Below are positions 10,230 to 23,299 of a stretch of 64,000 nt of DNA, in pieces. Origin of the DNA: Nageia nagi (Eukaryota; Pinophyta); NCBI GenBank assembly GCA_050084985.1, contig JBITNC010000001.1:23684001-23748000 (forward strand). Direction: 5' to 3'. The notes under the pieces are model-generated. The model made no database searches. It saw only the letters and a program-made list of their open reading frames with translations, and was not told the origin of the DNA. Position 1 is the stretch's first letter. Each line of letters begins with the position of its first letter. A program made the position numbers and the translations under genes.

Positions 10230-10319
10230 GAGGTCAATAGTAATTAAAAAGAGATTAAAGAGGTAAATAGTAACTAGAAAGAGATAAAAGAGGTAAAGAG
10301 TAACTAGAAAGAGATTGAG
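10230..10319. repeat. three tandem 30-bp units
   Basis: Units start at 10230, 10260 and 10290 with GAGGTMAAKAGTAA and share AAAGAGAT near their ends. They differ at a few bases each. Confidence 0.85.
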
Positions 10320-10611
10320 ATCTATACTATAGAAAGCAAGCTAAAACTAGTTAGCTCTAGCATTACCACATAGGCAGTAATCCATTGCCAAGATTAAGAA
10401 TAGAATAAGTATCTCACTCTTGGGGTCTCATAATTGCAATTCACAACCATAATTTAGAACTTAACTTCATACATAACAATTACAAAGTAAGATAACAACC
10501 ACAAATTGCAGAGGGTAAAATATCAAAGTACTACATTATCATATATGAAAATAGAGCTTACATTGGGTAAATTTGCTAAAATGTTTGACCTTATGGACTT
10601 CTAACAGTCCA

Positions 10612-10620
10612 CTATTTATA
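10612..10620 (-). promoter_or_regulatory. TATA-like site, possible LTR promoter
   Basis: The minus strand reads GTATAAATAG about 0.9 kb upstream of the Tat-type gag start. It is placed and oriented as an LTR promoter would be, but no LTR boundary supports it and AT-rich DNA makes chance matches likely. Confidence 0.35.
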
Positions 10621-12149
10621 CTACTCAATTTATAGAAAGGGTGGTTGTCCATTATTAATAACTACAACTAACTCTTTGAGTTGGAACAGTGCAAACTTAA
10701 ATATACATAATATGTACAAAGTTATTTACAACTATAGCTTATTATACAGTATGGTCCTAATTCAATGGCAAGGCTTGGGGATATCTAGCCTTCAATCTTT
10801 GTACTAGTCTAGCCACAATCCATCACTCTTTGTATTTTACCATGGTGAATATGTGATTGATTCTACATTTATGAGGTATGGTTCATCATTATGATAGGTA
10901 CAATCAATATATCTCTACAATTAGTGGCCATCTAACTTTTTGCAACCATTAAATATCTCTGTTCTATAGCTTCGGTTACAACCATTGTAAGGGTGAAGGA
11001 TTATATATCATTCAAAACCTAAGGGTGAACTATTGCTACTATGTGGAAATTTGTCATAGTCAACACGTTGGTAAAGTCTTGGGGGTCATACACTCTTGAT
11101 TAAGTGGACCTTAGTGTTCCCCTCTTCTTATAGTCTATATTCATGCTTAGTGGGTATTTTCTTACCTTAGCTAGTTTGATTGGATATGTGAGAAGTCTTA
11201 CCACCCATTGATTTTGCTCAAAATATGTTACATCATAACCTAAAATCAATGGGATCTATTGAATATGCTTATTGTAATATATATCACTATTGAGATCTTC
11301 TGGATTACCTAGTAATGAAAGGAGTTAAAGCCCACTAATTTTCATCAAGAAGTATGATGCCACCTTTGGATTTTCATGGGCTCCATTTCACTTAACTCTA
11401 ATGATAACACTTGATAATGAATTAACTAATACTAATTATTATGTACAAAAATGCCCAAAAATAACTCCTACATTAAACAAGACTAAAACCTAAGTGACAA
11501 TACTCGAAATAGGGCTTGAACTTGACCTTTAACACATAAATAGATTGTAACACAAAACACCCAATAACAAGAATTGAAAAAGACTTGCTCAATTTTTCAA
11601 GATAGACACTCATTAGCATATAACTTATATATAGATCCCAAACATGAATACAATAGACTTATGTGCAAATAATACCCACCTTATAAAATGGCAATTTCAA
11701 ATGACTCTATCTAACTAGACCCGATGATACAAGTATGACTCATATAATTTACAAGACTCTTAAGTAGAGATTGAATATTTAAAAATGAAATAATAAGGGA
11801 GTAAGGAATGAGAAATAAAGAAATAACTTTATTATGAAATGAATAAATGAAAGATATAAAAGAATGTTACCCCTCTAGAGTGTGACTTTGCAAAATAATA
11901 GGTAGTTTTGTTAATGTTAGAATATCAAGTTCTAGTGAATTCCTTAGATATGATTCATGGAATATATGATTAATTCAAGTATTTGGGGGTAATCAAAGCT
12001 CATAGGGATTCCTTTTTGCTACACTCAAGATTTCAATAGGTTCATAGTAGGACACTGTATGTTTTTTTTCCTCCATTTGTTAAGGGACATCATGTATGGT
12101 TGCATGCTAATGTACAAATGCTCCCCTATCTTAAATTATTTTCCTTTAA

Positions 12150-12655
12150 TAGAGGGTTTTGAGTATCTTAACAATTCCTTGTATTTGTTGATGTGCTGAT
12201 AGGTTTGTGCTTTCAGTTTTTTCTACATTAGTATCAAGTAGTAAGTTTTGGGGTTGGTTTTACCCCACATTATGATGACTTGGATTCCCTTTATAAGTTG
12301 CTAGTGTCTTCTCCATGTGATAATGGAATGATATGTGCATATTTTGGGAAAGGTCCTTGTGTGTTTCCTCATGTTGCAATTATGTTTTCTTTGTTTCTAT
12401 CTCTATCTTAGTAATGACTTCTCTTAAATACATCTTATCACCAGCCATATCTAGGTATAGCTTCCTAGTGCTATGAAAAGCTTTTAGCACTATCTGTGAG
12501 TCTAGATAAGAGAGAGTTCCTTGAAAATGTTCTACTTTCTCTAATAAAATAAAAGCATGGTATAGCTAGGTTAGTCCTTCTATTTCTTTCCATTGGGTGA
12601 CCATCAAGTTAACTTCCTATTTAGTCGGATCCATGTCACTCCATTTGTTTAAAAT
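12150..12655 (-). pseudogene. decayed reading frame of unknown function
   Basis: One minus-strand frame of about 168 codons has only four stops (two TAG, two TAA) and otherwise reads like protein: LNKWSDMDPTK, EVNLMVTQWKEIEGLT, LYHAFILLEKVEHFQGTLSY, KLYLDMAGDKMYLREVITKI, LQHEETHKDLSQNM. It is rich in charged residues, with helix- or coiled-coil-like spacing. Weaker traces continue upstream to about 13020 in shifting frames (MVNWGREVE, MSKDPPKIVLVIDD, KKIKLDELLNKFNKRSDNYK). I do not recognise the family. It lies on the same strand as the Tat element, about 2.5 kb upstream of its gag; an accessory ORF of that or another retroelement is a guess. Confidence 0.45.
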
Positions 12656-15600
12656 GGTTACCTCTTCTTCCTTTCTTTTCAAGAAAAAAAGGTGAGTTAA
12701 CAAAAGGTGTATATTTGGTCTTAGTTTGGCTAGGGTTTCTTAAGTTTTTGGAACCTCATTTGCCTTGTAGCCTCATGACATAAGCTTATTTAGATCCATT
12801 TGTCCTATGAGATCTAGAAATATTTGAAATCTACTACCTTCTTATAGTTGTCAGATCTCTTATTGAATTTATTCAGCAGTTCATCCAATTTTATTTTCTT
12901 TATCATCAATTACTAATACTATTTTGGGTGGATCCTTACTCATACTATTAATCACATAACTACATAAATTTAGCACCTTTTATAGTTTCTATTCAACTTC
13001 TCTTCCCCAATTTACCATGGTGATATTATGTAAATGTACCCTCAAAAAAGTAGCACCTTATTAGTCCTAACAATCAAAATAAATATTTTTTATGTTTTTC
13101 TCCTACTCAAAAGTAATTAAAATACAAATTACTCAAACTACTCAAACCTAGAATTTCAATCCTACCATGGTGGAATGAACTAATCAAATCTTGAACCTAT
13201 GGGATATGGGCCTAAAATTATTCAGAATGAATCTATGTCCTCTTGGAGCTCAATGTTCACACACCCAAACTAGAATAGTGTAGAATCAATTTTAAATTTT
13301 TAAATTTGGCCAAGTTACTAGTTAGCCCACCTTTAATGGATGAATTTTTGCAAACTCACAATAAACAGAGCCACCTATTTTCCCAACATCTCACTCTTAG
13401 GCCTCCATGATGCAATTACCATAGTGAAATTTAGTGAATAATAACAAATTAACTCTCCTTCTCCTCAACATCTTCCCAGTATTGACTTGTAGCTCCAAAT
13501 TATCCAAAAAAAAATGGTTAGAATATCTAATGGACTTGAAAAACTTTTAGTTCTTGACATCCATGATGAAAATTTATCAATACTTACACTTAAGTATCAC
13601 TTATGATGCATATACAATCCAATATTGGACTCAATAAGCCAACATTTATCCTTAAATAGCCCCAAAATACAACAAGGAATATGAAAACTCCTCTAAATAT
13701 CTAATGTTTGACCCATAATGTTCCCAAAATGCCAAACAAACCATAAAATTTATCTTAATATGCTAGGTGGTATCAAGTACCTTGTGTTTCCATATTAGTA
13801 ATGACTTTTTATTATTTTCCTTTCACTTTTTCTTAGAGATTCCTTATGATTCTAACATCTTGTTATAATGCTCCCCTTCCCTTTCAAGATATTGAAGCTC
13901 AATCATAATTAGATCTTCTACTTGGATCGTATATATATTCATATTTATTTCTTAAACTTAAATAATTATCATTGGACTAACACTAGGTTGTCCTACTACT
14001 AGGATGACACTAGGATTCCCTACTACTAGTATGATATTATAACTCTCTATTTTCAAACCGTCTACAATCATCCTACTATCAAGATAACTACATCTATTAT
14101 TCCTTGATGCCAAATGAAAGTCCCTTTGGGTCAATTGAAACTACCATTATTTGTTATTTCTTCAGTTTTCAATTGATTGTTGATCTCTCACAACTTTTTG
14201 GTGCATCCTCTATCTATTTTAGAATCCCATATCTTTCATGGTATTAAGTATGGTCTTTGATACCTTAAATATTTCTTAGATATTTAAAGCTATTGATGAT
14301 ATGGGATTTGAGATCAAACAAAGATTTGACCATTTTGTAAATTTTTTAATCGAATATAAGGTAAAAAGTGAAGCAAAACTCCAAATATTAAATGACTTGT
14401 AACACCATTAACATTGTACGGGAAGCAGGTAAGAATAATTAAAAAGAAGAAATCATTTGCTAAGGTTAAGGAAGAGGCAAGTGGATATAAAAAGCTTCTA
14501 GGTTGAAAGAGTAACATAACCATTGAAGTGAGAGTTTTGTCAAGAAAAGAGAAACATCCTCTTGCCTCTTGGCTTGATCCAAACCATCAACAACTGCTTA
14601 CTTATTATTTTTATTGATAAGGATAAATGTAATTTCATTATATGCAAGTACAAGTTATGCAAGAGAGTCAAGCATTCATTCCTAGTTTTTAATATCATTT
14701 CATTTTTGGTAAAATGATGGAAGAAACAATTATAAAGTATTTTATATAAAATTTTAGGAACAACCATCATGAATTTTAAGTTTATTATTAATTAATATTT
14801 AGAGGTTTTAACAAACATCATCATATTGTGCTTGACTTGTCTCTAGAATTTTATTTCAATGATTTATTTTCATTGCATGGGTGTGAGTAATCATGTTCAA
14901 TTATCCTTGGGAGTATTCTTATTTTTATTGTAATATTCATGCATTATTCAATGTTTTCTTTATATAAGAAATAATTATTCAAATCCTTAACTAATATATA
15001 TTTACTTATGGGCAAACTTTGATAGATCCTACAAACTAATAAGTTTAAAAGGATGTTAAAATACATATATATTGTTAGCAAAAAATTGATCAATCAAATA
15101 TGGTATTAACAATCGATCGACCAAAGTGAGGTATATGTATCAATTTGGTGACTGAACCTATCAGTTTGAAGGATAAAGAATTAAATTTGACTAATTATGA
15201 TTAAGCAAAGTGATACCAAGATAACTAATTGATACATCTCTTTTGAAGTGGTATAAGGAAGATATAAGAAGTAATTCAAAGATTTATGAAGAAGGCATCA
15301 TTGAAGCATTAATCAATCACTCATCATCTAGAATACAACAAAGCAACATTAAAGTGTTTGTCAGCATGTCATGGGCATGTCAATTGGTGCAATGTATTCA
15401 AAATATAATTATAATGAAAGACCCCTTTATTACAAATTAATGTATACATTTATTATTTATTTTACATTCTATGCATTTCTCATATTCTCCTCTATAGGTA
15501 AGAACCCAATTGGTCAGATTCTACTAATCAATAATTTTGTTGTCAGGATACTTATAGATAGAGAAGTAAGATATCCATATAAAAATTTATGAGAATAATA

Positions 15601-16374
15601 CTTGGGAAGTATGTTAATAAGAATATGACATGTGAGAGATGCCATAAAATCAAAAGAGCATGTAGGTTGAAAGATACATGTAATTATTATTGACTTGGGT
15701 TTCATGTAGGTGAGAGATGTATGGTACCTAGGTTTCTAATATTGCATACCATTTATTCTATAAACATGAATTGTTACCTCCCCCTTTCTAAAATTTTTCC
15801 TTGATGAAGTTTATGAAGATCAGGCTCTAAAATAAGGAAAAATTACAAAGAGATGAATATCACATGTAAAACCAAACTTAGCAAATGATCATGTGTATCA
15901 CCCCATAGCAAAAGATTTGGATGTAGATAAAAGAGTAGTTGAAAATTGTATAACATCAAATGTTATGGTCATAAGGTGCCTTATTGGATAGGTATGTGAA
16001 TGTTTCAATGTACAAAAGGTGCATGAGTTGTTTAACTAAATGCTTAATCATGATATAGTCTCATGAAATATAAATGAAAAGGCATTAATTATTAGATAGA
16101 ATGCCTCATCGAGATGCACCCACATAGGAATATAATGGTAGTAGTTTATGCATGTGATAGATTCCATTATTAAGATTGAGTTAGAACTTTGCATCCTTTG
16201 CCAACATTATTGTGACATGTGGCATTATGATAATTGGATCTTTGTTTTCAATTGGAATTTAGAATTCCTTCATGGGTTATACCCTTGATTCTATCAAGAT
16301 AGTATAATATGATGATCCCAAACTAATAGATCATAATCAAACATACCCTAGGAGAGGGACATTTAACTTAAAAA
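12656..16374. other. no recognised gene
   Basis: AT-rich DNA. Apart from the weak minus-strand coding traces up to about 13020, the open frames here (for example 14314-14770 minus and 15243-15592 plus) are short, lack motifs and have low-complexity composition. They are most likely chance. Confidence 0.5.
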
Positions 16375-16530
16375 TGATCCAAAATTTGGATCCCTTTAAC
16401 ATTTAGTAATCTCCATTTTAGTGTGTTCATTGTGATTGCCTTATCTTCAGATTTTTGATGCTTCTTTCAAATCGTGAATCCGAGTCTGTATGTGGAAGAT
16501 ATGATATTAATTCTGTTAGTGTATTTTGAG

Positions 16531-16561
16531 AAAAATTAAAAAAAAAAGAAAAAAAAAGAAA

Positions 16562-16640
<79 letters not shown>

Positions 16641-16653
16641 ATATATATATATT
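16531..16653. repeat. poly-A and (AT)n microsatellite inside the LTR
   Basis: A nearly pure A-run (about 16531-16579) passes into about 70 bp of AT dinucleotides. Copy B has only a short A-rich stretch here, so this expanded after the copies separated. It produces low-complexity open frames that are not genes. Confidence 0.95.
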
Positions 16654-17142
16654 TTGGCAGGACCCACCTGCCACTGTATAGATGGACCGCGTGGAGGTGA
16701 TAAGGTGGGTGAAAGAAGGACTACATGGAGTTTGACTACCCATGCCCTATTTGATCGCCAGATGAGACCACTAGCCAGATCGCCAGCTAAGCCGCCACCA
16801 TCGATCAAGAGGAGGTTGACTTCCTTTGAGCCTGCCATGTGTCATCACCATAATGTACCTACCTAATTTTAGTGTTTTTTTAATGTATTTTTGGTGTTTT
16901 CAAAGGTTTTAGTGATTTTATCTCACCTAAGGTCCTATTATTAGGTTGATTTAATTCTATAAGCCTAAAATATATCCAATGAGCATATCATTTTGATTTT
17001 AGAGCTCATTTTGGGAAGATTTTTACAACCATTTGAGCCCAAATTTGATATGAAGATCAAGGAGGATAATGGGTATTTGAAAATAGGTTTTGTATTAAAT
17101 TTCTTAGTTGTAAGAATCTCCAATTTTAGCCCCCAAAAATTG

Positions 17143-17150
17143 TATAAAAA
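17143..17150 (+). promoter_or_regulatory. TATA box in LTR of copy A
   Basis: TATAAAAA followed by GGGGAG, about 360 bp before the LTR end. Copy B has TATAAAAGGGG at the matching place (46189). Confidence 0.65.
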
Positions 17151-17510
17151 GGGGAGAAAATTGGAAGGAGAGGAGAAGGAGGATTTCAGGAAAGTTATTT
17201 TCAGTTCTTGTTGTGATTTTTAGAGCTGTGAGTGTGTTGTGAATGTGAGAGGAGGTTTTGAAGGACCATGGAGGCCTTGTAAAGTGATTCTACCCACTGA
17301 TAGTAGAGAGCTTTTGAGCTGGACATAGCCCACACTAGGTGAACCAGGATAATTTTGCTTGTATCTTTCTATGGTGAATGCTTTTCTCTTCTCTGTGTTT
17401 ACAAATTTGTTCCTGATTTTCCTTTACAAGCACTTAATTGTTTTAAGTGTGACTTGATCCTAAGAAAAGGTTAAATTGAAATTTTAATCTTATATTTTAT
17501 GGATCAAGTT

Positions 17511-17522
17511 TGGTATTAGAGC
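17511..17522 (+). other. primer binding site, initiator tRNA-Met type
   Basis: TGGTATTAGAGC begins 5 bp after the LTR and differs by one base from the canonical TGGTATCAGAGC complementary to initiator tRNA-Met. Confidence 0.88.
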
Positions 17523-17551
17523 AGTTGAAATCATTGGGATAACCTATATTT

Positions 17552-19380
17552 TTGAGATTGTTATTGGTGTTTGGAAAGTGTTCTTGCATGTATACTAGGT
17601 CACAAAGCAAGAAAGGAGAAGGAGAATTTGTGGAGGAGGATCCAAAAATTAGTTCTAGAGTTTGGCTAAAGAAGCAAATAGAGCTTGGAGCCATGGCCAA
17701 TGAAGGAGGATCTAATGTGGAAAAGCAAATTGCTGATCTCTCCATAATGTTCCAGAAGATGTCTCTACAATTCCAACACTTTCAAGAATAATAATACAAG
17801 AAAAATGAAGGTGAAACTAGTGAAGGTAATAAAATTGACAATGATGATACACATAGTGTTTTTCAAAGTTCTCCTTTGAAATTGGAAGTTAAATTTGATT
17901 TGCCTACTTTTATTGGAGAAGTGAATGCTGAGAAGTTAGACCATTGGATTAAACAAATTGAGGTATATTGTAGAATTCAAAGAATTGTAAGAGATGAGGA
18001 TAAAATCCAATTAGCAACTCTTAAAATGAGTGGTAATGCACTTGTTTGGTGGTAAAGTTATTCACAAAGTAAGAATGAATCCATTCAAGCTTGTATTGCT
18101 TCTTGGACCCATTTTGTACAATTACTTAAAGATCAGTTTTATCCTTTGGGTTATCGATAAAAGGCAGTCATGGAATGGCAAATTTTTCATCAAGGCAAAG
18201 GGCAAAGTGTGCAAGAGTACACTATGGAATTCTGAAGAAAAGCTGTAATGCTAGGTATTCCTCTTAATTCCCAAGATACTCTTAAGTATATTGGTGGTTT
18301 GCATAATTATTTAAAGCATACAATATTGATGTTTGATCCAAATGATTTGGATAAAGTTTGTGTACAAGCCACTCACTTAGAAGAAAGGGGAAAATTTGTT
18401 AAGGATGGGAAAAAGAAAAATGCTTCCAAGAACAATAGTAATAATGATTCTAAAAAGAACAAAGGAAAGGGGAAAAAGAAAACTACATCTACTACACAAA
18501 AAGAGAAGTCTAAAGATGTATGTACACATTGTCAAAAAGAAGGTCATTTAGAGGCTAAATGTTGGAAATTGCATCCTGAATTACGCCCTAAACCTAAAGG
18601 TCAAAAGAAGCAAACAAATATTGTTACTAAAGAAATTGAAGATGGTTCAGATGTAGATGAGAAAATGGCATGTATGGTTTTGCATAATACACCTAGTTAA
18701 GATGAGGAAAAAAAGAAAATTGAACTTTTTCACATCAAGGTGCAAGCTAAGAAGACTAGGATTGATACATTGTTTGATTCTGGATCTCAAGCTAACTTAA
18801 TTGCAAAAAAGTATGTCAAATCACTTGCACTCACTACTCAACCTCATCCAAACCCATATCCATTGGGATGGGTTAATAAAAATTCAAAGTTAAAGGTAAC
18901 ACAACAATGCAAGTTGCAATTTGGGATTAACAGGGAGTACATTGATGAAGTTTTACTTGATGTTGTTCCTTTGGATATTTGTGGGATTGTGCTTGGTAGT
19001 CCTTATCTATGGGAAAGAGATGCTTTATTTTATAGAAAGGAAAACAAATATAGACTCATTAAATATGGAGTTGAATACATGGTTAGTGCTCATAAAAATA
19101 AGAAAAAGGATATTTCTTTGATTACTGCAGGACAAGTAAAGAGACTAATCAATACAGGGTAAATGTTTGTAATTGTAATGGTGAAATCTCAAGATGAAGT
19201 GGAAATCATAAAGGCACTTGAGGATTGTGAACCACAATACAAAGAAGAAGTATAAGAGGTAATTTCTGAATTTGAAGATTTATTTCAAGTACCTAAAGAA
19301 CTTCCACCAAAAAGAGATATACAACATGAGATTCAATTACATCCTGATGTTGCACTTCCTAATATTGGATTATATAGAAA
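17552..19380 (+). pseudogene. gypsy A gag and protease
   Basis: Same frame as copy B. N-terminal MYTRSQSKKGEGEF, then the gag domain, a zinc knuckle CTHCQKEGHLEAKC near 18520-18561 (CX2CX4HX4C, intact), and a protease with LFDSGSQANLIAKKY. Stops interrupt it after FQHFQE (two codons, CAA CAA in B), at TGG TGG TAA, at CGA TAA, TTC TGA, AGT TAA, GGG TAA and GTA TAA. One codon is missing relative to B near 18280. The protease DSG turn is kept. Confidence 0.9.
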
Positions 19381-20600
19381 TTCTACTTTGGAAACTAAAG
19401 AAATTAAGAAACAAGTCAAGAAATTGTTAGATCAAGGAGTCATTAGACCTAGCACATCACTGTGTGGATCTCCTATTGTTATAATTCCAAAGAAAGATGG
19501 AACTTGGCGTATATGTGTTGATTACAGGGCATTAAATAAGATCATAGTTAAAAATCTATATGCTTTGCCACATATTGATGATTTAATGGATCAATTACAA
19601 AAAGCTAGGCTTTTCACAAAATTGGATCTAAGAAGTTGTTATCATCAAGTACGAGTTAAAGAAGAGGATGTGTGGAAAACTACTTTTAAAACTAGGCAAG
19701 GATTGTTTGAATGGTTGGTTTTACCATTTGGATTATGTAATGCTCCTACTACTTTCATGCATGTAATGAATGAGGTTTTAAGGCCTTTCATTGATGATTT
19801 TGTTATTATGTATCTTGATGATATTCTCATTTATAGTGATAATTGGAAAGATCATGTGGTACATATTCGTAAAGTGTTTGAAGTTTTAAGGGAAGCAAAA
19901 CTCTATTTGAAGATGTCTAAGTGTGAGTTTGTCAGGAAGAGTTTAATCTATCTTGGCCACATTGTAGGTGAAGGTCAATTGAGGATAGATCCTGCAAAAA
20001 TTGAGGCTACGTTGAAATGGCCTACTCCCACTAATGTGATAGAGACTAGGAGTTTTCTTGGGGCAGTGCAGTATTTACACAAGTTTATTGCTAACTTTTC
20101 TTACATGGCTTCTCCACTTCATGAAATTATAGGAAAGAGTCATGGATTTTAGTGGGGAGGGAAAGAACAACATGCTTTTGAATTTATTAAAAGGAAAATA
20201 AGTAATGTTCCAGTACTTGCTTTGCCTAATCTTCAGAAAACTTTTGAAATTGAAACTGATGTAAGTGACTATGCTATGGGTGCAGTTTTATTATAGGAAA
20301 AACATCCAGTTTGCTATCACTCAGAAATGTTTACCAATGCGGTAAGAAACTATCCCACATATGATAAAGAGTTATATGCATTAGTTCAAAGTGTTAAGAA
20401 ATGGAAGCACTATTTGGTAGGTAAAGAGACAATAATTCATACAGACCATCAACCCTTGCAATATCTTCAGTCATAATCTAAGTTGCAACAATCTAGGCAC
20501 TTTCGTTGGATGGGATTTTTGCAACAATTTCATTTGGTGATTAAGTACAAGAAGGGTACTCAAAATAAAATTGCTGATATGTTGTCTAGGCCTCCAATAG
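19381..20600 (+). pseudogene. gypsy A reverse transcriptase and RNase H
   Basis: The open piece 19388-20152 reads VIIPKKDGTWRICVDYRALN, FTKLDLRSCYHQVRV (first catalytic Asp), LPFGLCNAPTTFM and MYLDDILIYSDN (YLDD-type active site), then LGHIVGEGQL and FLGAVQYLHKFI. It stops at TAG where B has CAG. RNase H follows in frame with IETDVSDYAMGA, a TAG (CAA in B), CYHSEMFTNAVRNYPTYD and KWKHYLVGKETIIHTDH, then another TAA (CAA in B) before QFHLVIKYKKGTQNKIAD and MLSRPP. Catalytic residues are present in both domains. Confidence 0.92.
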
Positions 20601-21509
20601 TTGCCAATGTTGTGATTATGCAAAATAGTTCTTTAATGCATGATGGGTATAAAGAACAGTATATGGTTGATCCTGATTTTCAAAATATCTATCATAGATT
20701 GAGTCTTGGTAATGAGGTTGGAAATCATGACTTTCATTTGCATGATGGATTACTTTTTCATTTGGGAAAACTTTGTATTCATAATGGTGAGAGGAATGAT
20801 TTGATTAGGGAAACATATACTTATCATATTTCAGGGCACTTTGGTGTTGGGAAAACTCTTGCTAATCTACAAAGGTATTGTTATTGGCCTAAAATGCAAG
20901 AAAATGTATCCAGATATATCAGAGGTTGTATGTTATGCAGTGTAAGCAACCCTAATAACATGAAATTTGGTCTTTATATGCCATTGTCTATACCTACACG
21001 ACCATGGGAGAGTATTTCTATGGATTTTGTTGGAGGTTTACCTATGTCTAAGAGGGGTCATATTATTTATATGTGGTTGTTGATAGATTTAGTAAGATGT
21101 GTATTCTAATCCCATGTAAAAAGACTGTGACAGGTCAAGAGGCAGCTAATCTTTTCTTTACTTATGTGTGGGTACATTTTGGTCTTCCTACTTCTATCAT
21201 TTCTGATAGGGATTCCAAGTTTCTTGGAAAATTTTGGACTTCTTTATGGGAAAGGATTGACACTAAGCTAAAGAGGAGTACATCATTTCATCCACAGATA
21301 GATGGTCAAACAGAGGTGGTAAATAGGATAGTGGTACACCTATTATGGGGTTATTGTGGTAAGCATATTAAGACTTGGGATGAGCATTTGAGCTATATAC
21401 AGCATGCATATAATTGGGCTTTACATTCTTCTACTAACAAAACACCTTTTGAGACTTGTTTTGATTATTTGCCAAAATCACCCTTTGATATGGCTTTTGC
21501 TTCAACAAG
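20601..21509 (+). pseudogene. gypsy A integrase, C-terminus missing
   Basis: Zinc-binding region HISGHFGVGKTLANLQRY through RGCMLCSVSNPN; core MDFVGGLPMSKRGH, IISDRDSKFLGKFW, FHPQIDGQTEVVNRIV, which together hold the DDE residues. A one-base deletion near 21060 (the sister copy has CATGATTAT) moves the frame from 2 to 1. The reading stops aligning at 21509, where another repeat begins, so the GPY/F and chromodomain regions are gone. Confidence 0.9.
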
Positions 21510-21797
21510 TGTTGGGTTCCTAGTGGCATTAGTAGGCTGAGGATGAATTAGTGGATCTATTTTATGGAGAATTTTATCATTGATTCCCTTCAATATGAAT
21601 ATCACCTTTGATCATTGTGATAGGTAAAGTATAGGTTTATATCTTTTGTTAATCTAGGTTGATATGTTAAGGTCAATTAGGTAAATTGTGATCATTTTCA
21701 TCTTTCATATTATTGCTATTTTGCTAATATTTCATAATTATTTGGTTAAATTAAATATATTAAATAAACTTAATAAATTATTATTTTAGTTATAACA
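21510..21797 (+). repeat. LTR-like repeat, copy 1
   Basis: It begins TGTTGGGTTCC exactly where gypsy A breaks off and ends GTTATAACA. It matches 33699-33990 in direct orientation at roughly four bases in five. TGTT and AACA form short inverted termini. TTGGTGAACC follows directly and could be a primer site, but I cannot name the tRNA. It is probably an LTR of an unrecognised element. Confidence 0.6.
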
Positions 21798-23243
21798 ATT
21801 GGTGAACCTAAAAATGAAAAGAAATTCTTAAACCTATTTTTTCTAACCAATCTAAAAATGTTCAAAAATCAAAATAATTATAAGTTAACATGATAGCCAA
21901 GGTTATTCATAATCATATTGAAGTAATGGAAACTAGGAGATCACTAAGGAAGTATACAAAATGCTATGAAGATATTAATGATATACTTTATGCCTTGATT
22001 GATAAAATTTGATTCACTACCCACAATTAAAAGAGCCCATTAGTATTAAACCTCCTAGATATCAAGCTCACCTTTTTTTTTAACTTTCATAAAAGAGTAG
22101 GAAATGCCATAAAAACTTATTTCCATGTGAGAAATTTAATATGAGATTTACATTATGAAGGTAAGTTTAAATTTGATGATAAGTTTTAGATATAATTTTA
22201 CAATAACATAGAGTAAAAGCATTGCAAGATGGACCACAACATCCATAAAACCAAAGATTGAGGATTTTCAACAACCCCTTTCTATAATTTAAGAGGGAAA
22301 CACTTGATGATAATGGGAAGAAATTTCAGACTAATGTAGTAAATATTTCACAACCTCAACCACAATTGTAAGCACCATAAGTACAACAATCGTTAATACC
22401 ATGTATTATCCTTGATAGTAATGGTACTTTAGCTATTCCATATAATTTTTATTTATTCTCATTCTATAATTATTTTTCATAATTATGTGTAACATATAAA
22501 TAATGTATAGTTCAATTTTGGTTAATTCTATTTTGATTTTGGGACGTTACCACTCGACCCTAGCACCATTGCTCCGATAATGAATCTTATTGCTTTTTGA
22601 TTTTTGTGGGGGGCATTATGTGGGCTTTTTATGGGGATGTTGATTCCTTTATATATGAATATTTTAGTTAAGTATGGACATACTTATCCTATTCTCATCA
22701 CATGCTAATATGGGATTGAAACATTGTATTTTTTGTAAAATTTTAGCATGATTCTAATCTAATAAAGATCTTTTCCTCCTTTTGATATGTTTTCATGATC
22801 TTGTATTTTGCTTGGGATGGTTACTTGTTTAGTTTTTTCAATGATGCCATTGGAAATGAAGCAACACTACTGAATTATATGTTCTTGATGATACCACTTA
22901 GTTTGCTTATTTAATTTATATTTCATTATCACATGTATTTTCATTAAGTAATTCATTATTGATTTTAATTCTTTGTGATATTTTGATAAGTACCTTTTGG
23001 TGATTCAATGGTGAATAAGTTTAAGGTTGTTAATCACTTTTAATATTTTTTTTGATGTTTCATTATTTGGATTGTATTTTAATATTAAATTCTTTATTAT
23101 TTTTATGAGGCCTTTTTAATGATCTTAACAAGTGTGAACATTTTTGTTATCAAATTATTTTATTCTTACTTTTAATATATGATAAAATAAAGTTTGAAAT
23201 AAAACATATGCATGCATCATAAACTATACTAATAAAAAAATAG

Positions 23244-23299
<56 letters not shown>

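Larger units (their letters stand above)
9700..12149. other. AT-rich stretch without a recognised gene
   Basis: No coding frame was recognised. It holds a 3 x 30-bp tandem repeat (10230-10319) and a minus-strand TATA-like site (10612). Since it lies directly upstream of the Tat-type gag on the minus strand, at least the first kilobase may be that element's leader and 5' LTR. I found no primer binding site to prove it. Confidence 0.5.
16375..17506 (+). repeat. 5' LTR of gypsy copy A (1132 bp)
   Basis: It begins TGATCC and ends GGATCA, the same perfect 6-bp inverted termini as the LTRs of copy B, and is followed by the primer site. Compared with B, the C-rich block with 20-bp repeats is mostly lost and an A-tract plus (AT)n run is expanded. 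Confidence 0.92.
16375..21509 (+). mobile_element. Ty3/gypsy chromovirus copy A, 3' truncated
   Basis: It has a 5' LTR, a tRNA-Met-type primer site and a gag-pol that aligns almost base for base with copy B (45394-52349). It follows copy B to TTCAACAAG at 21509 inside the integrase, and then unrelated LTR-like sequence begins. The end of integrase, the chromodomain, polypurine tract and 3' LTR are missing. It carries about eleven nonsense codons and one frameshift relative to B, so it is the more decayed of the two. Confidence 0.92.

Noticed and set aside
3620-12000. LTR pair for the Tat-type element
   Set aside because: I looked for repeated ends with TG/CA borders, a primer site upstream of gag and a polypurine tract after integrase, and found none convincing.
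14314-15705. Cluster of frames of 63-76 codons on both strands
   Set aside because: Short, motif-free, overlapping frames in AT-rich DNA; no homology or codon pattern supports them.
16516-16743. Minus-strand frame of Ile-Tyr repeats and Phe run
   Set aside because: Translation of the poly-A and (AT)n microsatellite.
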